Shown here in pieces: positions 22,801 to 36,166 of a DNA stretch of 64,000 nt. The DNA lies in NCBI GenBank assembly GCA_028554645.1, contig JAQOOI010000021.1, positions 992,001 to 1,056,000 of the forward strand, given 5' to 3'. Position numbers and translations under genes: made by a program. The DNA comes from Omphalotus guepiniiformis (taxonomy: Eukaryota > Basidiomycota > Agaricomycetes > Agaricales > Omphalotaceae). The notes under the pieces were generated by a model. It did no database searches and had not been told where the DNA came from. It saw only the letters and a list, made by a program, of their open reading frames with translations. Positions within the stretch are counted from its first letter, which is position 1, and every line of letters starts with the position of its first letter.

Positions 22801-25800
22801 TTGTCGCGGTCGTCTTCTGCAGGAGCTGGCGAACAACATTTAGCATTCAGTGTCTGAACCTCTGTTAAACATGCGTTGATTATACTGTCAGTATTCTCTA
22901 GTCCAGGAGCGTCGTCGTTCGTATTGGACCTCAGCGAAAAGGTCAATCTCGACTGAAGCCACTCTGTGACAGGGCTTAGATGAGAGTTCAATCGAGGCTC
23001 AATCCGCGACCATTGCCGAATCGCCTGAATCGTCTGCTCTAAATGTCGATACACTTCAATTGCCAAACCATGCTCATCTATGAGTTTAAACTATATAAGT
23101 TCATTTTACACACATGAGAGTGATAGCACCATACCTTCTAGAAGAACAGGGAATGCAGACAATTTCACGCCTTCCAGAACTTGACTTAAGCGATCTCTGA
23201 AAACGGTTGAAGTCGAAAGAAGCCCTTGTAGTTCATCAATTAACACAGGGGACACTTGAGGTGAGCTGCTGAGATGGGAGATTGACTCCAGAGCATTTTG
23301 TATCTCGATGAGAGTACTTGTGAGCTTCAAGAGTGCGTGGAACAAGTGCGTAATCTGCTGCAACATATCCGTTCCATAGAAAGGAATTCGATCTGTGGAG
23401 GCGAGGGCCTGAGCTCGAGTCAGGTGGTTGCGAAGTCGAAGATAACTAGACGATGCTTTTGCCAGCCTGCGGTAAGATATCAGTAACATGTCACAACCTA
23501 GAACATCAAGTGTACCTAGCGCGAGAATCAACAGCTTCAGAAAAGATAGATTCGAGAAATGACATCCCCCTTTGGATCTCGCGAGTGGTTAAATCACTGT
23601 GGTGAGATATTACCGCTGCGCGCAGGTCCGGCAGCAAACCAATCAGACGACGGAAATATATTTCGCCTTTCATATGGAACGGGCAAGAATCAGTGAGAGC
23701 AAGCAAGATTGGCTGTTCCGTGATCCATTGCAAGCTCTCGTTCTGGCGTTGAACTTCAGGCTTCAAGCGAGAAGAAAATCCGGCCTTTTTTAATTCTTTC
23801 AAAAGGTCACTCCAAGCCTTCTTTTTACGAACAACAAGCGCCTTTTGTTGCTTCTCTCGCTTGTCTGGCGGTAGCGACGAAGGAATTGAGATAGATGCGA
23901 GATCCTTGGTAAAGGTGATAATATCGACGGCGAGCGTATCGGCAGTGCAGCCGGCCGTGGATGTAATGAAGGGTATGATCCGGTTCACAACTATATCCTC
24001 GAAACGTGTATACGTGCGCTGTATATTGAACAAGTATGCAGGAACGCCCTGGACATTGTCACTGGAGTTCGAGGGAAAATCGGGGGTTTGCCGAATCCTT
24101 TTCTCCTCTGTGAAACCAAACTGGGGAGGCTCAACGTCTAGTACACCAGCGAGTGGCACTTGTAGGCGATCTAACACTGGCTGCCGCAGAACCTCTCGGA
24201 ATTTTCGAACGATCCCGTACAATCGGTGATGAGTGCGCTGGGCACTTTGTTTCAGGGCGTGGACATTGATGTCCTTCCAGCTAGCAAGCTTGATGAGATT
24301 TTGAACTTCAACCTCGAGGGAAGATCGTTCCGAAGCTAAATGGGTTGTCAATGTAGTGGAGAACAACGCAAAATGTTCAACAGTTGCATGCACGATACAG
24401 CGTACACGTTCCAAGACAGCTGCCCGAGAACCAGATGATGCCGAAGAGAAACTGCAGCAAAGAACCTCAAAAGATCGGAGTAAGAGCATCCTTGCCTGGA
24501 ATTGTCCGAGCGGTGAGTCGCGAATGAAAGAGTTGAGGAGAGGTATCAGGCTGTTGAGATGACTAGTGAGTGTCTCCATCCCCTCTACAGTATCGCGTTG
24601 AAGAATATCCATCGGACTACGAATGACACAATCATAGAGACGGAACCACCAAGATGAGATGCCGTTTTCGAATGACCTCAACTGAGTTTCCAACAGACCC
24701 TGCCAGCAGCTTAGTTCTAGTCGCCTCCACTCTACGATGAGCTCAGTTAAAGCCGCCCGATGCGATTTAAGTGTATTGTCTCGATTCGCATATATCTCCC
24801 AATCTTCCGATTTTAACAGCAGATGTTCCAGAGCAGCAAGAACTTTCGCAACTGGACTTCGCAAGCTAAGCGCAAGGACTGCGTCACAAAGACTACCCAG
24901 GTGATGAAGCACCATCTGATCCGGCCAATCTTGAATCAGACCTTCCAACCGCTGCTTCAGTTGAGCCACTACTGCGGCGGCTTTTCGGATCTGCGGCAGG
25001 TTTGCGTCTACGTAGAAGTCGTAAGTTTTCTTCTGCCTTCTCGTGGGATCTTGCAGTTCGATAGCTTTACCGTCCAACAGAAACAGCTGAAATGGAAGAC
25101 TGTTTCGGTCAACAGACTCAGAGAGACTGGAGGCCTGCGCGAAGAGAAAGGTAGGTAGTATATGCATGCGTATTTCATGAAGCGCGGCAGAAGGATCCAT
25201 CATCGCCTTCTCTGCAAATAGAGCTCCGTGAAGCTGAACAAAGTGAAACATCTCCGCTTCAGGAATCAGATGGGTAACAGAAGACGACTTGGCCTGGACG
25301 GTTGGCTCCTGGTCTGGCGAAAGTACCGACTCAAATGAAGGGAAAAGCTGCAAGAAGTCTTCCTCTTCTATTTCAGCATCGGTCATTGCATGATGGTCGG
25401 TCCGATTCTGGCGGTACAGAGACTCCGATTCCTTTTGCTGTTCAGCCTCTTTTGCTCGGTCAATCGACCACAGACGCAAAGCCTGCTCGTAAGCTGTCTC
25501 AACGATTTTCATTTGTGCCTCCGTGTGAATGCCTGCAGAGGCCTCCAGCGCAACTGCGGCGATGGCTAACAACACGTATTGAAAGGCACTAATTCCAGAT
25601 TTGAGGTCACTGTCAGGAATTGCAAGTAGCATGTCTGTCGAGCGCATGGTGGGAAAAGCTGTCAAAGCAAGAGCGAGCGGATTTGCCGACGAAAGGACAC
25701 GGTGGCTCTGTTTGACGATTCGCATACCAATCCGGATGTGGAGAAGAGCGTATTGGATCGGAACTATGAGATCACAGTATTCCCTATAGGCCGTTTGCAT

Positions 25801-28800
25801 GCGTTGTAAGAAGCCTTCGATGGATTTCTGCAGAACTTCTTCTCTTAGAAACGCAGCATCGTCACCGGATTTCAAAAGCTGGAGCAGGCTATCGAGCTTG
25901 GAAGGAAGAAGCACTTGGTCTCGAAATTGCAGCACCTCCGACCAGTACGTTTGCAAACGCGACACATTCCGGACGATGGAAATCTTGCGAACACCGCCAA
26001 GACGATTGGTGGCGTCATCCATACATAGTTGAAGAAAGGAGATCGTATCATTGTCCAGATTTCCTGTCGTCAACTCTTCTAGTTTGGAGTGGAGAAGAAT
26101 CTGCACTGAATACGAAGCCTCTCGCCCCTCCCAAAACCTACGGAAGCAGTCCTGAGTTGCGACAGGATCGATTGGCACGTCTGGTATGAAGAGATCCAAG
26201 AACAGCTTTCCGACCGCGATCCAACACATTCCTAGATGCGCCATATTTGCAAATTCATCCTCCAAATTGACATATTGATCAGTGAAGACCGGCTGTAAGT
26301 GACGCATGACAGCGTTGCGGAAGACTGGGTTATCGATCTCCTGAACAAAATGCAAAACCTGGGAAGTTGAGTCGAGCCGTGTAAACGCTTGTATTTGATC
26401 TTTCCACCAATATTCTGAGTTGGTGTCCTTGATGGAAGTGACAAAACAGGATGCGATCTAATATATCATGTCAATGGGTTGTCTAAGAATGCTATTACTT
26501 ATGTATCAGTCATACCTTGAGAACCGACAGCTTAAGCAACGACTCGAGTTGCTCGACTTTTGATTTACCCGATTCACAACTCAAAAGCAAGAGCTGAGCG
26601 TGCAGGTGTAAGGTGTTTTCGTAATCGTTCAAGTCTAACATCGACGTCGTAGACCAATCCCTTGAAAAGCGTCAGTATAATAAAGAAACTCGCAGTTGTG
26701 CTTCTCACCATATAGACAGTGTTACACTAAGCTGACTTGGGCGAAAAAGAATTGCAGGGCCGTCCTCCTATTTAAGCAGGCATCAGGTGAGGATCATCGT
26801 AACTATACTACGGCACATACACCCGTCGCTGAGTCGCAATTCCATATAGCTTTCATCCATTCTAATTGGAGTTCGGTAAGAATCTTTGAAGAGGCTAATG
26901 CATGTATGAGATGGGATTATAGTGGATTAGATTTGAACAGACTGACCTTCAGAATCTTGAAGCCAGAGTAGATGTTGATACGCTACGGCACTTCTCAGAG
27001 AACAGATGGGATAATTGCATGAAATGCGAATAACTTCCTCAATAGTGCTTCTCGATATCTGGGGAACTCCAAATGTCAACAATTGTCCATATGAAAGAGT
27101 CGAAGACAGGACCTGGCCCAGAGGACGCCCGCTATGAGCTATTAGTCCGAGGAGAGCGATCACATGCGACAACCTGGTGTTGGTGCTATAGGTACCGTAT
27201 TCCGAAGATTTCTCGGGAACGCGCTGCACGAGTATAATCGATTCAGTATGTAGGACTAAATAGTAACACATACACCTACCCGCTCCAATTCTCGAGTGAT
27301 CGCTGAAGCAGGACATGCTTCATCGCTTGGAGCTTGTGGTAGTGCATTTACGGACATTAGATTCAACACTTGAGCTCTGAAATCTGCTTATTTATTAGTG
27401 GTGAGATAGTACTGGCCATATCGAGAAACTTACTCGGTGAATGAAGATTTCTCTTTGCAAGGTTTTCCAAGCGTTCAACTTCTTCCGTCGTTTCGAATCT
27501 CCCGATGTCTAGAAAAGAAGTCCATATTTGTGTCAACCCCAAGCCAGAAGACGGCGCAGTGATTTCTTGCAATGCTTCCGCACAAAGTCGCAGAGGCGAA
27601 AATTCAGCTGGAAGCTGTTGGACAGCATCTGCAATCCATCCAGAAACGGCCTGTATTGCCGAATAGTCGAGGACCTTCTGAGAAATGATGTCTCTCAGAT
27701 AGCGGCTATACTCAAGCAAGTCGAACGGAAAGCCTATAGCCTGCCACAGAGCAATTAAAATCATAGATAATCGGCCAGCGTTTCACGTACCACGTCTGAA
27801 TGAAAGCGTGTAGCAACAAGTTGATCAAGAACTGCAGAACTTGCACTGTATATTTCTCTAGTCAACGAGTGTGCCCCAAGGGTAACTCGATGGCGCCTCT
27901 CAACTTCCGGAGTGTGATTAATGGGTATGCGGCTACCGAGTTCAGGAAGCGATTCATGCAGCGTGATGCAGACGGTGAGCTGCAGCACCTTTAACAGTGT
28001 CCTATGAGCACTCTGAAGAGATGGATCAAAGAATTGAGAATCCAGAAAGAAGTCTATAGGCTGTCATTGAATAGAGTAAGACAATTAGTCACTTTGGAAG
28101 GTGCAAGAGAGAAGAACACGGACATGTGCTAGGGTATGTGACAAAGGTACTCCGTAAGATTTGGAATATTCCCCTCTGAAACACGAAACTGCCACGACTG
28201 AGCGTTCCAGGATGTGGCGAACGGGAGATTCAGACTCTGCAGTTGCCCGACTACTTGGTCGAGTCATATTAAGGAACCGACGGAAGAGAGAAAGCGCGAT
28301 AGGGGATATCGCCCTGGACAAAAAGTGAAGAAGGGCTTCATCTTTCGATAGCATGGAATCGTGCGTCATGAGCATGGGAGCACGATCCAGTAAAGTTGAA
28401 AGAGATGAATAGTGATCAAGCGCGTGGCCTGAGGTCTGAACGGTATGCAACTGTGTTTCGTCGCCTCTATATATGCCTCTACAGAGTCCAACGAATTCCG
28501 TTGGCAGTAAATCTTTGCTGCAGTCAAGCGCCGCAGGCAATCGGTAATGGTGACGCAGAATATTCAAATCATCCAATGATGGGCATGGGATGAGAGCAAT
28601 CTCTATACCTCTGTTCCGCATAGCTCTAGACAGTTCACCGTATTGAGGATCAACTGTCATGAACAACCGAAAGTTGAGATGCGGCATCAACTTTTCCACT
28701 TTGCCATTCACAAAGCCTCTTTCGCTCAAGATCAGAGAGCCATCACTTTCACACAATGAATTGAGACGGTCCAAGATAGAGGGGTTACAGAGATTTGCCC

Positions 28801-31800
28801 CATCTAGAAGAAGCCAGTGACCTTCTTTGAGAGCTCGAACGAGAGGACCATCAACCCACTCAAAGCGCCCCGTCCCATCAGAATGATGTATAATCTCCTT
28901 GACCTTTCGACGTACTGAAGTCAAATAGGAAGACGTAGACGGATCCGAAACAGAAATGGCATCTACAATCCTCGAGAGTACCGGAATTGCTGTTGTGAGA
29001 TTGGGCGTAGGTTCATGAGATAGTCTATGCCGCAAGTCTAAAAGGTCCTCCAAGTCTGGAAGTATACGAGCATCCCTCGTCCGGGCAACTTGCTCAAGAA
29101 GAGTAATCATGTCCCCAATTAACGCCATCAGGCGATTGTATAATTCACTTTGTTCGAAGCCACCTAAGAGGTCCATGGTATCGGTGGCTTGATTTATGGA
29201 TATCTCGTACAGAGAATGGCCTGTCAGATTGGCCAACGTCCGAACTAAAGCGGTCTTGCCACTGTTTCGTGCTCCAGTGATGATAGAAAGCCATGATATA
29301 GACACACAAGATCCCAATGCCTCGAGCGCAGGGAGCTGCCATTTCAATAGGCGTGTCGAATGAGAAAGCGCAGAGAAATTTTGTCGCGATGTGGCAAAAT
29401 GGCCAATATGGAGCTGAGAAGATGAGATTGTCCACGGAGAAGCGCCAGTATGGTCGTAAGAAATATTGAAGATATGGTTAAACATAGCTTCAGCGTGGCG
29501 GCGATCATCTAGATTACGGAATCGTTCAAGGTACACAGTTCGAAAGTGGTCGACCGGGTGAAGATGGGAGTGTGGTGGCCTCAGAAGAAGGCTGGCCCAG
29601 CGAAGAACATCTCGAAGATTAAACTCCCAAGGTGTACCCTCTTTGGCGAATATTCGTTGGACAGAGACTGCATGATTGAGGGAACTGTTGAAGGAGATCA
29701 TTGCCCTGAGAATGTCGGGGTCTATGTCTGGGTGAAGATGTTGACACACAAGCAGAAGATCACTTGCGGAAAGCTCGTCGACATATACTTTAGTGAACCG
29801 GTTCAAAAAAGACTTTGGCAGACCCTTGCGTCCGCCACCTTGGCTAAGCGGGTTCTGCGCGGCGAATATACGGAACGAAGGGTGTTTGGTGAAAGTCCTG
29901 CCGAGCTCAGGAATGTAGACTGAGCCACGATGATCTAAGACTGCATTCAGACCTTCGAGAATAGCCTGAGGCGCAAGGTTCATCTCATCGAGCAGCACCC
30001 AACGGCCCTCTTGGAGTGCACGCAAGAATTCACCATCCTTCCATACGAACTCGCCAGGACCACCACCTTCCACAGGCAGATCTGAACCAAAAAGATCAAT
30101 AAGATCCGTTTGATCAGACAAGTTGATACGACAGAGTTCATAGCCAGAAATCCTTGATAGCGCGGTAACCAAGCTGGTCTTTCCAACTCCAGGACTACCT
30201 TCCAACAGAATAGGTTTATGCAGTTGGCATGCTCTTATGACTCGCATAGCGTTGTCTTGAGTAGTCGGAGCTTGAAGATTAAACGTTTGCAGTGGAGAGT
30301 GTTGTGGACCACGAGGAATTGAGAATGATCCAAGCTGAAAAAACATGGACGGATCGTGAATGGGGACGTAGGCTTCGCTATCGTCGACAGGGACGAGCTT
30401 ATGGAGTTGCGCCCGAGCCGCTGCCTTCAGACCGTTCAAAGAATCTTGCGAGTATGATGACAACGAGGCGACAGAAGCCAAACCATCCAAGTAGGTCATG
30501 TGTGCGGCATGATGCTGTCCAACCATTAAGAGCCTGCTAGACACGGAGGGGGGAAAACTTACAAAGATTTCGTCAGCAGGCATCCTCTCTCCGTCTGTCA
30601 TGTCACTTCTACAAGCAGCGTTTGAGAATTCAACCCATCCCTGTATAGAGAAATGAGCCTTAAATACTATACAGACGACACAAGGATACCATACCAGAAT
30701 GTCCCTCAAGTTAAGGAAAGACTGATCTTTGGATTCTTTCGACAACCAATCCACAAAATCAAGCAGCGGACCTGTAAAAGGATGCAAAGCAGCATGCTTC
30801 CATGTGGAAGCGACAATCAGCTCGAGGTCGCTTCGGTTGTTGATGGAGGGAACCCAAATCTCTGTGAAACGGTTTCGAAGTGCTGGCGACAACTCCTTCT
30901 TCCCATAATCCCCTCCGGGGTTCATTGTCGCCACAAGTTTGAATAACTCATGAGCGTGTATCGATGAATGCAGGAAATCATCGCCACCCCGCTCTGCTAA
31001 AACAAGAGACCGAGAAGGTTCGAGAACACTATTCAGGCGCTCAAGAACCGAATCATCTGCGAGGGAGATTTCATCAAGCAAGAAAACATCGCCCTTGCGC
31101 ATTGCTTGGACTAATGGCCCATCGTGCCATTCGAAGACAGATTTTACTCGGCCTAATTTCCGACGAAGGCCGTCAATTTGAAACGATAGGGCAGGATCTA
31201 ATGCTTCAGACGGAAAGCTGGACTCTAGAAGAGAGCTCAACGATTCGATGTTGAGAGAATCTGGGTGGACACCCGCAGTAGCCAAAATACTGCCGGCATC
31301 ATGTAACAGCTCTGCCTCAATAACACCTCTATTGCGTACAGGGCGCAGACCACCAATGATATCCGCGGTCTCCGTATTCTGATGGCAATTGAGAGTATAC
31401 AGGCGTCTTGAGGTTGCATCTGCAAATACCTGACAGATCGACGTCTTTCCCGAACCAGTTTCGCCGACCAGCAAAACGGGTTCGTTGAATCGTAATGCGC
31501 GGGTAACGAGGATGAAAAGACGTTGCATGGATTTCGTCCAGATGAGATTGCTGGCCTTCGGGATCGGACAATCGAGAAATTGATTGAAGTTGATCTGAGG
31601 GTTCTGCAACTCGTACAGAGCATCTTCGTCAATGCGTACACCCATGACTGACTCAATGACCTCCTTCACCACAGACTTGTCGTCTTCCCTGCGTGCTCGC
31701 TCCGCCAACAGCATATAGCCATTTTCTGCTAACTCCTGATAACCGATCGCATCTCTCCCAGCCCAACGGAACAAGTCACGCAAAGTCGCGAACCCATGTT

Positions 31801-34800
31801 TGCTTTCAAATACACGGCTCGATTGTCGTCGCTTTTGAAGCTCGCGGAAAACGCTAATAATCTTTTTACCATACGACGGCGCAATCTGACAGCGCTGACA
31901 AAGGATAGTCTCTAGCTCGGCTTCTGGCACGTCCTCGAAATGTACTTCCAAGAATCGATTTCGGAAGGCTCGCGAGAGGACTTTTCTTCCAGCGTATAGT
32001 CCCGGAGGATTTTGCGTGGCAAACAGCATGAAATTTGGATGTGGCTTGACTACCTCCCCTGTTTCAGGTATCACAAGTTCGCGATTGTCATCAAGTAGTC
32101 TGTTGAGGGCCTCCAAAACGTCGGTAGGTGCAAGATTGAGCTCGTCAAGAACGATCCAATCACCGTTGCGCAGTGCTCGGACCAACAAGCCATCAGTGAA
32201 CTCCAGTTTTCCAGTCGTCGGGTGTGGTAAATAGGAACCTAGATATTCCTGGATATCAGTATGCTCATGGTTATTGATGCGAATGAATTTGTGGCCAGTG
32301 CGCTTCGCCAAGTATTCGACTGAGCTCGTTTTCCCGCTGGAAGTCGGTCCCTCGATCAAAACGGGAAATCGGCGGGTGAGGATTACCCTCGCCAGGTCGA
32401 TTAGCTTGGCTTCAACTGACGGGGTCATGATATAGTCAGCCGCAAGGTCCGGTGATAAAGGACCCTTCTCCAGATAAAAAGGCCCAAATTTTACGAATTC
32501 GTCCGCTGAACGAGTTGGCGGGACCGATGGTTCCTTTGCTAACAAAGATCGTGGATTCTTCACTCCTGCAAGAAGGTGTTTTTGTGCCACAACCGTGACC
32601 AATTCAGTGCTAGGTGCATCCAGCACCATCGTGAACGCCATGAGACATCCTTCCCAAACGGCTCGCCTGAGTCCGTAGAGACCGGCGATATCCGCAGCAA
32701 ATGTCAGCGCTCTTGCGAGCGTGCGCATGCTGTAATGGGGTCGGTGATTCGAGCCATCAGCAATTTTGCGCGACTCGGCGAGATCCTTGACAGCGAGATA
32801 GAATTCCGCCACGTTCATTATCGTTGCTTTATCGCCAACTGCACTTGGACCGATATATTGAGTGATGATATGAAGAAGAGTTTCGCGATCCGAGTCAGGA
32901 GGAGGTACATCGATCTCTGTGAAGCATGTACGGATATTGGGTGGCAAGTCCTTCTTTCCCACATCGGTTGCAGGATTCATGCAAGCGAATAGACGGAAAT
33001 TGGGATGTCGAGGTACGGGCTCCAAAGATCCTTGTTCAGTCAGAGTAATAGATGCAGTAGGGCTGCGTAGGATAGAAGAGATGCATTCCAAAGTATCTGG
33101 GCTGGCTAAATTAATTTCATCCAGCAGTACCCTAAGAAGGGGTGTCAAATTATTTCCCCGGGGCAGCAAAATTCACATACCAGTCCCCGGACCGTAAGGC
33201 CTTAACTAAAGGGCCTTCGACAAAGTCAAATGCGAAATTTCCCCTCCCATGTACATGTTGTGCATCAAACTCATTAATGTCCCGCTCGAAGGCACACCAC
33301 TTGACTTCCGACGCGTTCAGAGAAGCTACATCGAGCTTTCGTCGTTTACGAGGTGTTTGAGAGTCTAGTTCTTCGCTATAACAATAGTGATCAAACACAT
33401 CACTTATCTTGAACACAATACAAACTCACTCTTGAGCTTCTTTCTGCTTACTCTGAATCCGAGCCTTCGCCAACCTGATGCTTTCCTTCCATAGTCCGAC
33501 CGCCCTTTTCCATTTTGCCTGGGTAACAGCTTTTCTAGCTTCACTTTCGAATTTCTCGTTTTTGCGCCGACTGAAGGTTTCACCGAATAACTCTAAGAAC
33601 CTCTCCTGCAGAGTAGACGCAGGTATTCTTGCATCGAGAGGCCGAAACCCACCGATTAAGTCCGAAGCTTCCGTCTGATGGGACAAGTTCAACGATATCA
33701 ATGGCTGATGCAGAGTATGAGCAAGATGTGTTATTACGCTCGTCTTCCCCGTACCTGTCTCTCCTGTGAGAAGAATTGGCTCTCCAAGAGAGACTGCAGT
33801 GGCGATACGAGACATGAGGAGCGTCGCAGGTCGGTGCATAGCGAAAGGTCTTCTCCATGCAGGAACAATCTCCAGTTTCGTGGGCCTTGCAAGCAGCTGG
33901 GTCCGGCCAACTCGCACAGCTGTGGTACGACCATTTGCGTCAGTCTCCAGACTGAACTCAGGCACCCATCTTGTCAGTAGCCATTGTTGACGATCTGTAT
34001 CCAATCCGAGCAGTTCCCCCACCGTTCGAGCTATCTCATCAATGCGAGCTCGGGCAGCAGCACTCGAACCTCCAGAGCCGAAGAAAATGTCTCGTGCATT
34101 CAAGAAGATTTCCTCTCGTAGCGCCGTGCTTGGGTAAATTAAAGGCAAAGGAATCTCATCCTCTGCAGAGGAAACCACATCAATCAATTGATGGGTAGAT
34201 GGTATTATCTTCTCCACGCGAACGCAGAGCTTTTCTAGCTCCCTTAGACCCACATCTCTTGTGGATGCCCCAGTTCCAAGAGCTTTGACTCTGTCCCACA
34301 AGCGGATGAGCCCATTGCATGCGTGTCCTGCCAGCCGAGGAAAGCGTGTATCGATAATTGTCCTCAACTCGTTTATGGACGGAGATGAGACCGTGATCTC
34401 GTGAAACTTGTGTGCACCAAAGAAAACGGGATTGGGGAAGACACCATTGCGTCCGAGCACGACGGACCGTGTTGCAAAAACGGCAAAACTATCTGCTGCA
34501 ACAACCTTGCCGCGACTAGGTACTTCTAGCGATGCGCGACCGCCGATCCACTTGCCCAAGCCCATTGACTCTATAAGAGGCTTGACGAGGCCTAAAACTT
34601 CATTACTTCCGCGGTCAATATCCTTGAACACCACCCACTTCCCTTCCTTCATTGCCCGCACCAGGACGCCGTCCTTCCACTCAAAGGCACCTGGGTTTTT
34701 TTGCGATGAAACATGCGACCCTAGAAGAGATCGGGGATCTAGAGACGTGTCGGCAAGGTGAATGAAAACTAGCTGGTTCGTGGAATTCGGTAACAATGTA

Positions 34801-35914
34801 TGAGCAAGGTGCGAAAGTAATAGAGATTTTCCAGACGAAGCGGGGGAAGTGAGGAGAACAGGAAGACGGATCGATAGGTGAAGGGCTAGAGAACGGAGAG
34901 CATGTATAGCAGTTGAGGTAGGGATTAGAGGTGATGAGGTATTTGAGGACGGGGTTGTACGCAGAAGAAGAACTCCATGAATATTTGCTACCAATGGGCT
35001 TTCGAAATTTGTGAGGAAGGATTTATTGAAAAGAATGAGATATCGCGTACCACAGATCCGACGACGTCAACGGTTTTACCGCATCATCTAGGCTGAAGTC
35101 GTAGTAATTCTGACTTTCCGACACGAGTGCGTTTCTCGCAGACCGGGTGCGTTCCAGCTCAATCACTGGCATCAACCATCCGTCAACTTGAGCTGGAGAG
35201 CCATCTTGATGATCACCGTAATATAGTGAGCAATCGACCCCATACAGATCCCCGAACACCTCCTTCTCCCATGTTTCCCGTTCCACTTCCCCCATTCCGC
35301 TTTGCAAAGCGTAACACCGGATAGCCAAAAGTCGGGCACTACTTTCAAGGCGGGACTCGTTGGCAATTTTCTGCAAAGGTCGTAACGACCAGAACAATTG
35401 ATGAGGAAGCTCGCGGTTAGCTTGCAAGATGCGATAATATACAAGAAGCAACTGTTGCAATCGTTTTGAGTCTACTTCATGCAGAGAAGCGTCTGTGACG
35501 AATTGAAGAGGTCCCTTTTGAAAGGGAGGCTTCTGGAGAATACCAAGTAAGATTCTAAGCTACGTTAGAAGGATAGAACTGAATCAGTTGAAATTTCACG
35601 TACGGAAAGAGTTCCTCATGAACTTCAAGCAGCAAGCAGAGAGCCTGCAGTTCGTTCTCTGGGTCGATCGGGTGATACAGCCATCTAGCGCATAAATCGA
35701 ACAGTATTGGTCTAAAGTAGTTTGCTATATTTTGTGTGTATGAGGGAAAAGCCAAGAGTCTGGATAGATTGTCGAGTAGCTCGCTAATTGAACTCGAACT
35801 AGAAATCGCATTGGCATGGGGGTCATGAGCAGGAATTTGTGAAAGCAGTCTTTTTGTTTGCCCATAGAGATTGAAGGTTAGTGGATCGTAGAATTCCTTT
35901 TCTGACTTCGTCAT
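19862..35914 (-). CDS. MDN1: Midasin, giant AAA+ ATPase of 60S ribosome assembly
   Basis: Removes assembly factors (Ytm1 complex, Rsa4) from pre-60S particles in nucleolus and nucleoplasm. About 16 exons join to about 5,000 aa, the usual midasin size. After an N-terminal helical domain (from MTKSEKEFYDPL) come six AAA modules, P-loops in order: SPASSGKS (degenerate, about residue 330), GETGTGKTS (680), GPTSSGKTS (1155), GETGSGKTS (1450), GSPGVGKTS (1880) and GARNSGKTA (2175). Matching Walker B motifs include VLLDEINLA, IVLDELNLAP and VLLDEMNLAP. A long helical linker follows (exon about 23518-26455), then an Asp/Glu-rich segment (21470-23066), and a C-terminal MIDAS domain with metal site LDDSRSM that binds UBL-domain partners. 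The junctions I followed are GT-AG and in frame. The ATG at 35914 is chosen because the longer frame lacks an ATG; a short 5' exon is possible. Confidence 0.95.
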
Positions 35915-36166
35915 ATTTTGCAGCGGCAAGGAAGCCAGGTCTGCACAGTGAGGGAGAAAAACGACGCGGTTGAAGAAGCTTAAAAAAACTATCTTATCTC
36001 GGTACACCGGCCCCGGGCCCGGCTCTTATCAGTAATACTATTTAGGAAGGCGGCCTGATTGTCTGGCCTAATGTGATCTGGTATGTTACAGTAATACAAA
36101 TGGTAGTGCAAAATGTACTAATACAGAAGTGCAAATTCAAGCAGTGACGAGCATTCAGTCCGAGAA

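Noticed and set aside
35915..36007. Longer midasin N-terminus
   Set aside because: The frame upstream of 35914 has no ATG, only a GTG, and the sequence looks like leader.
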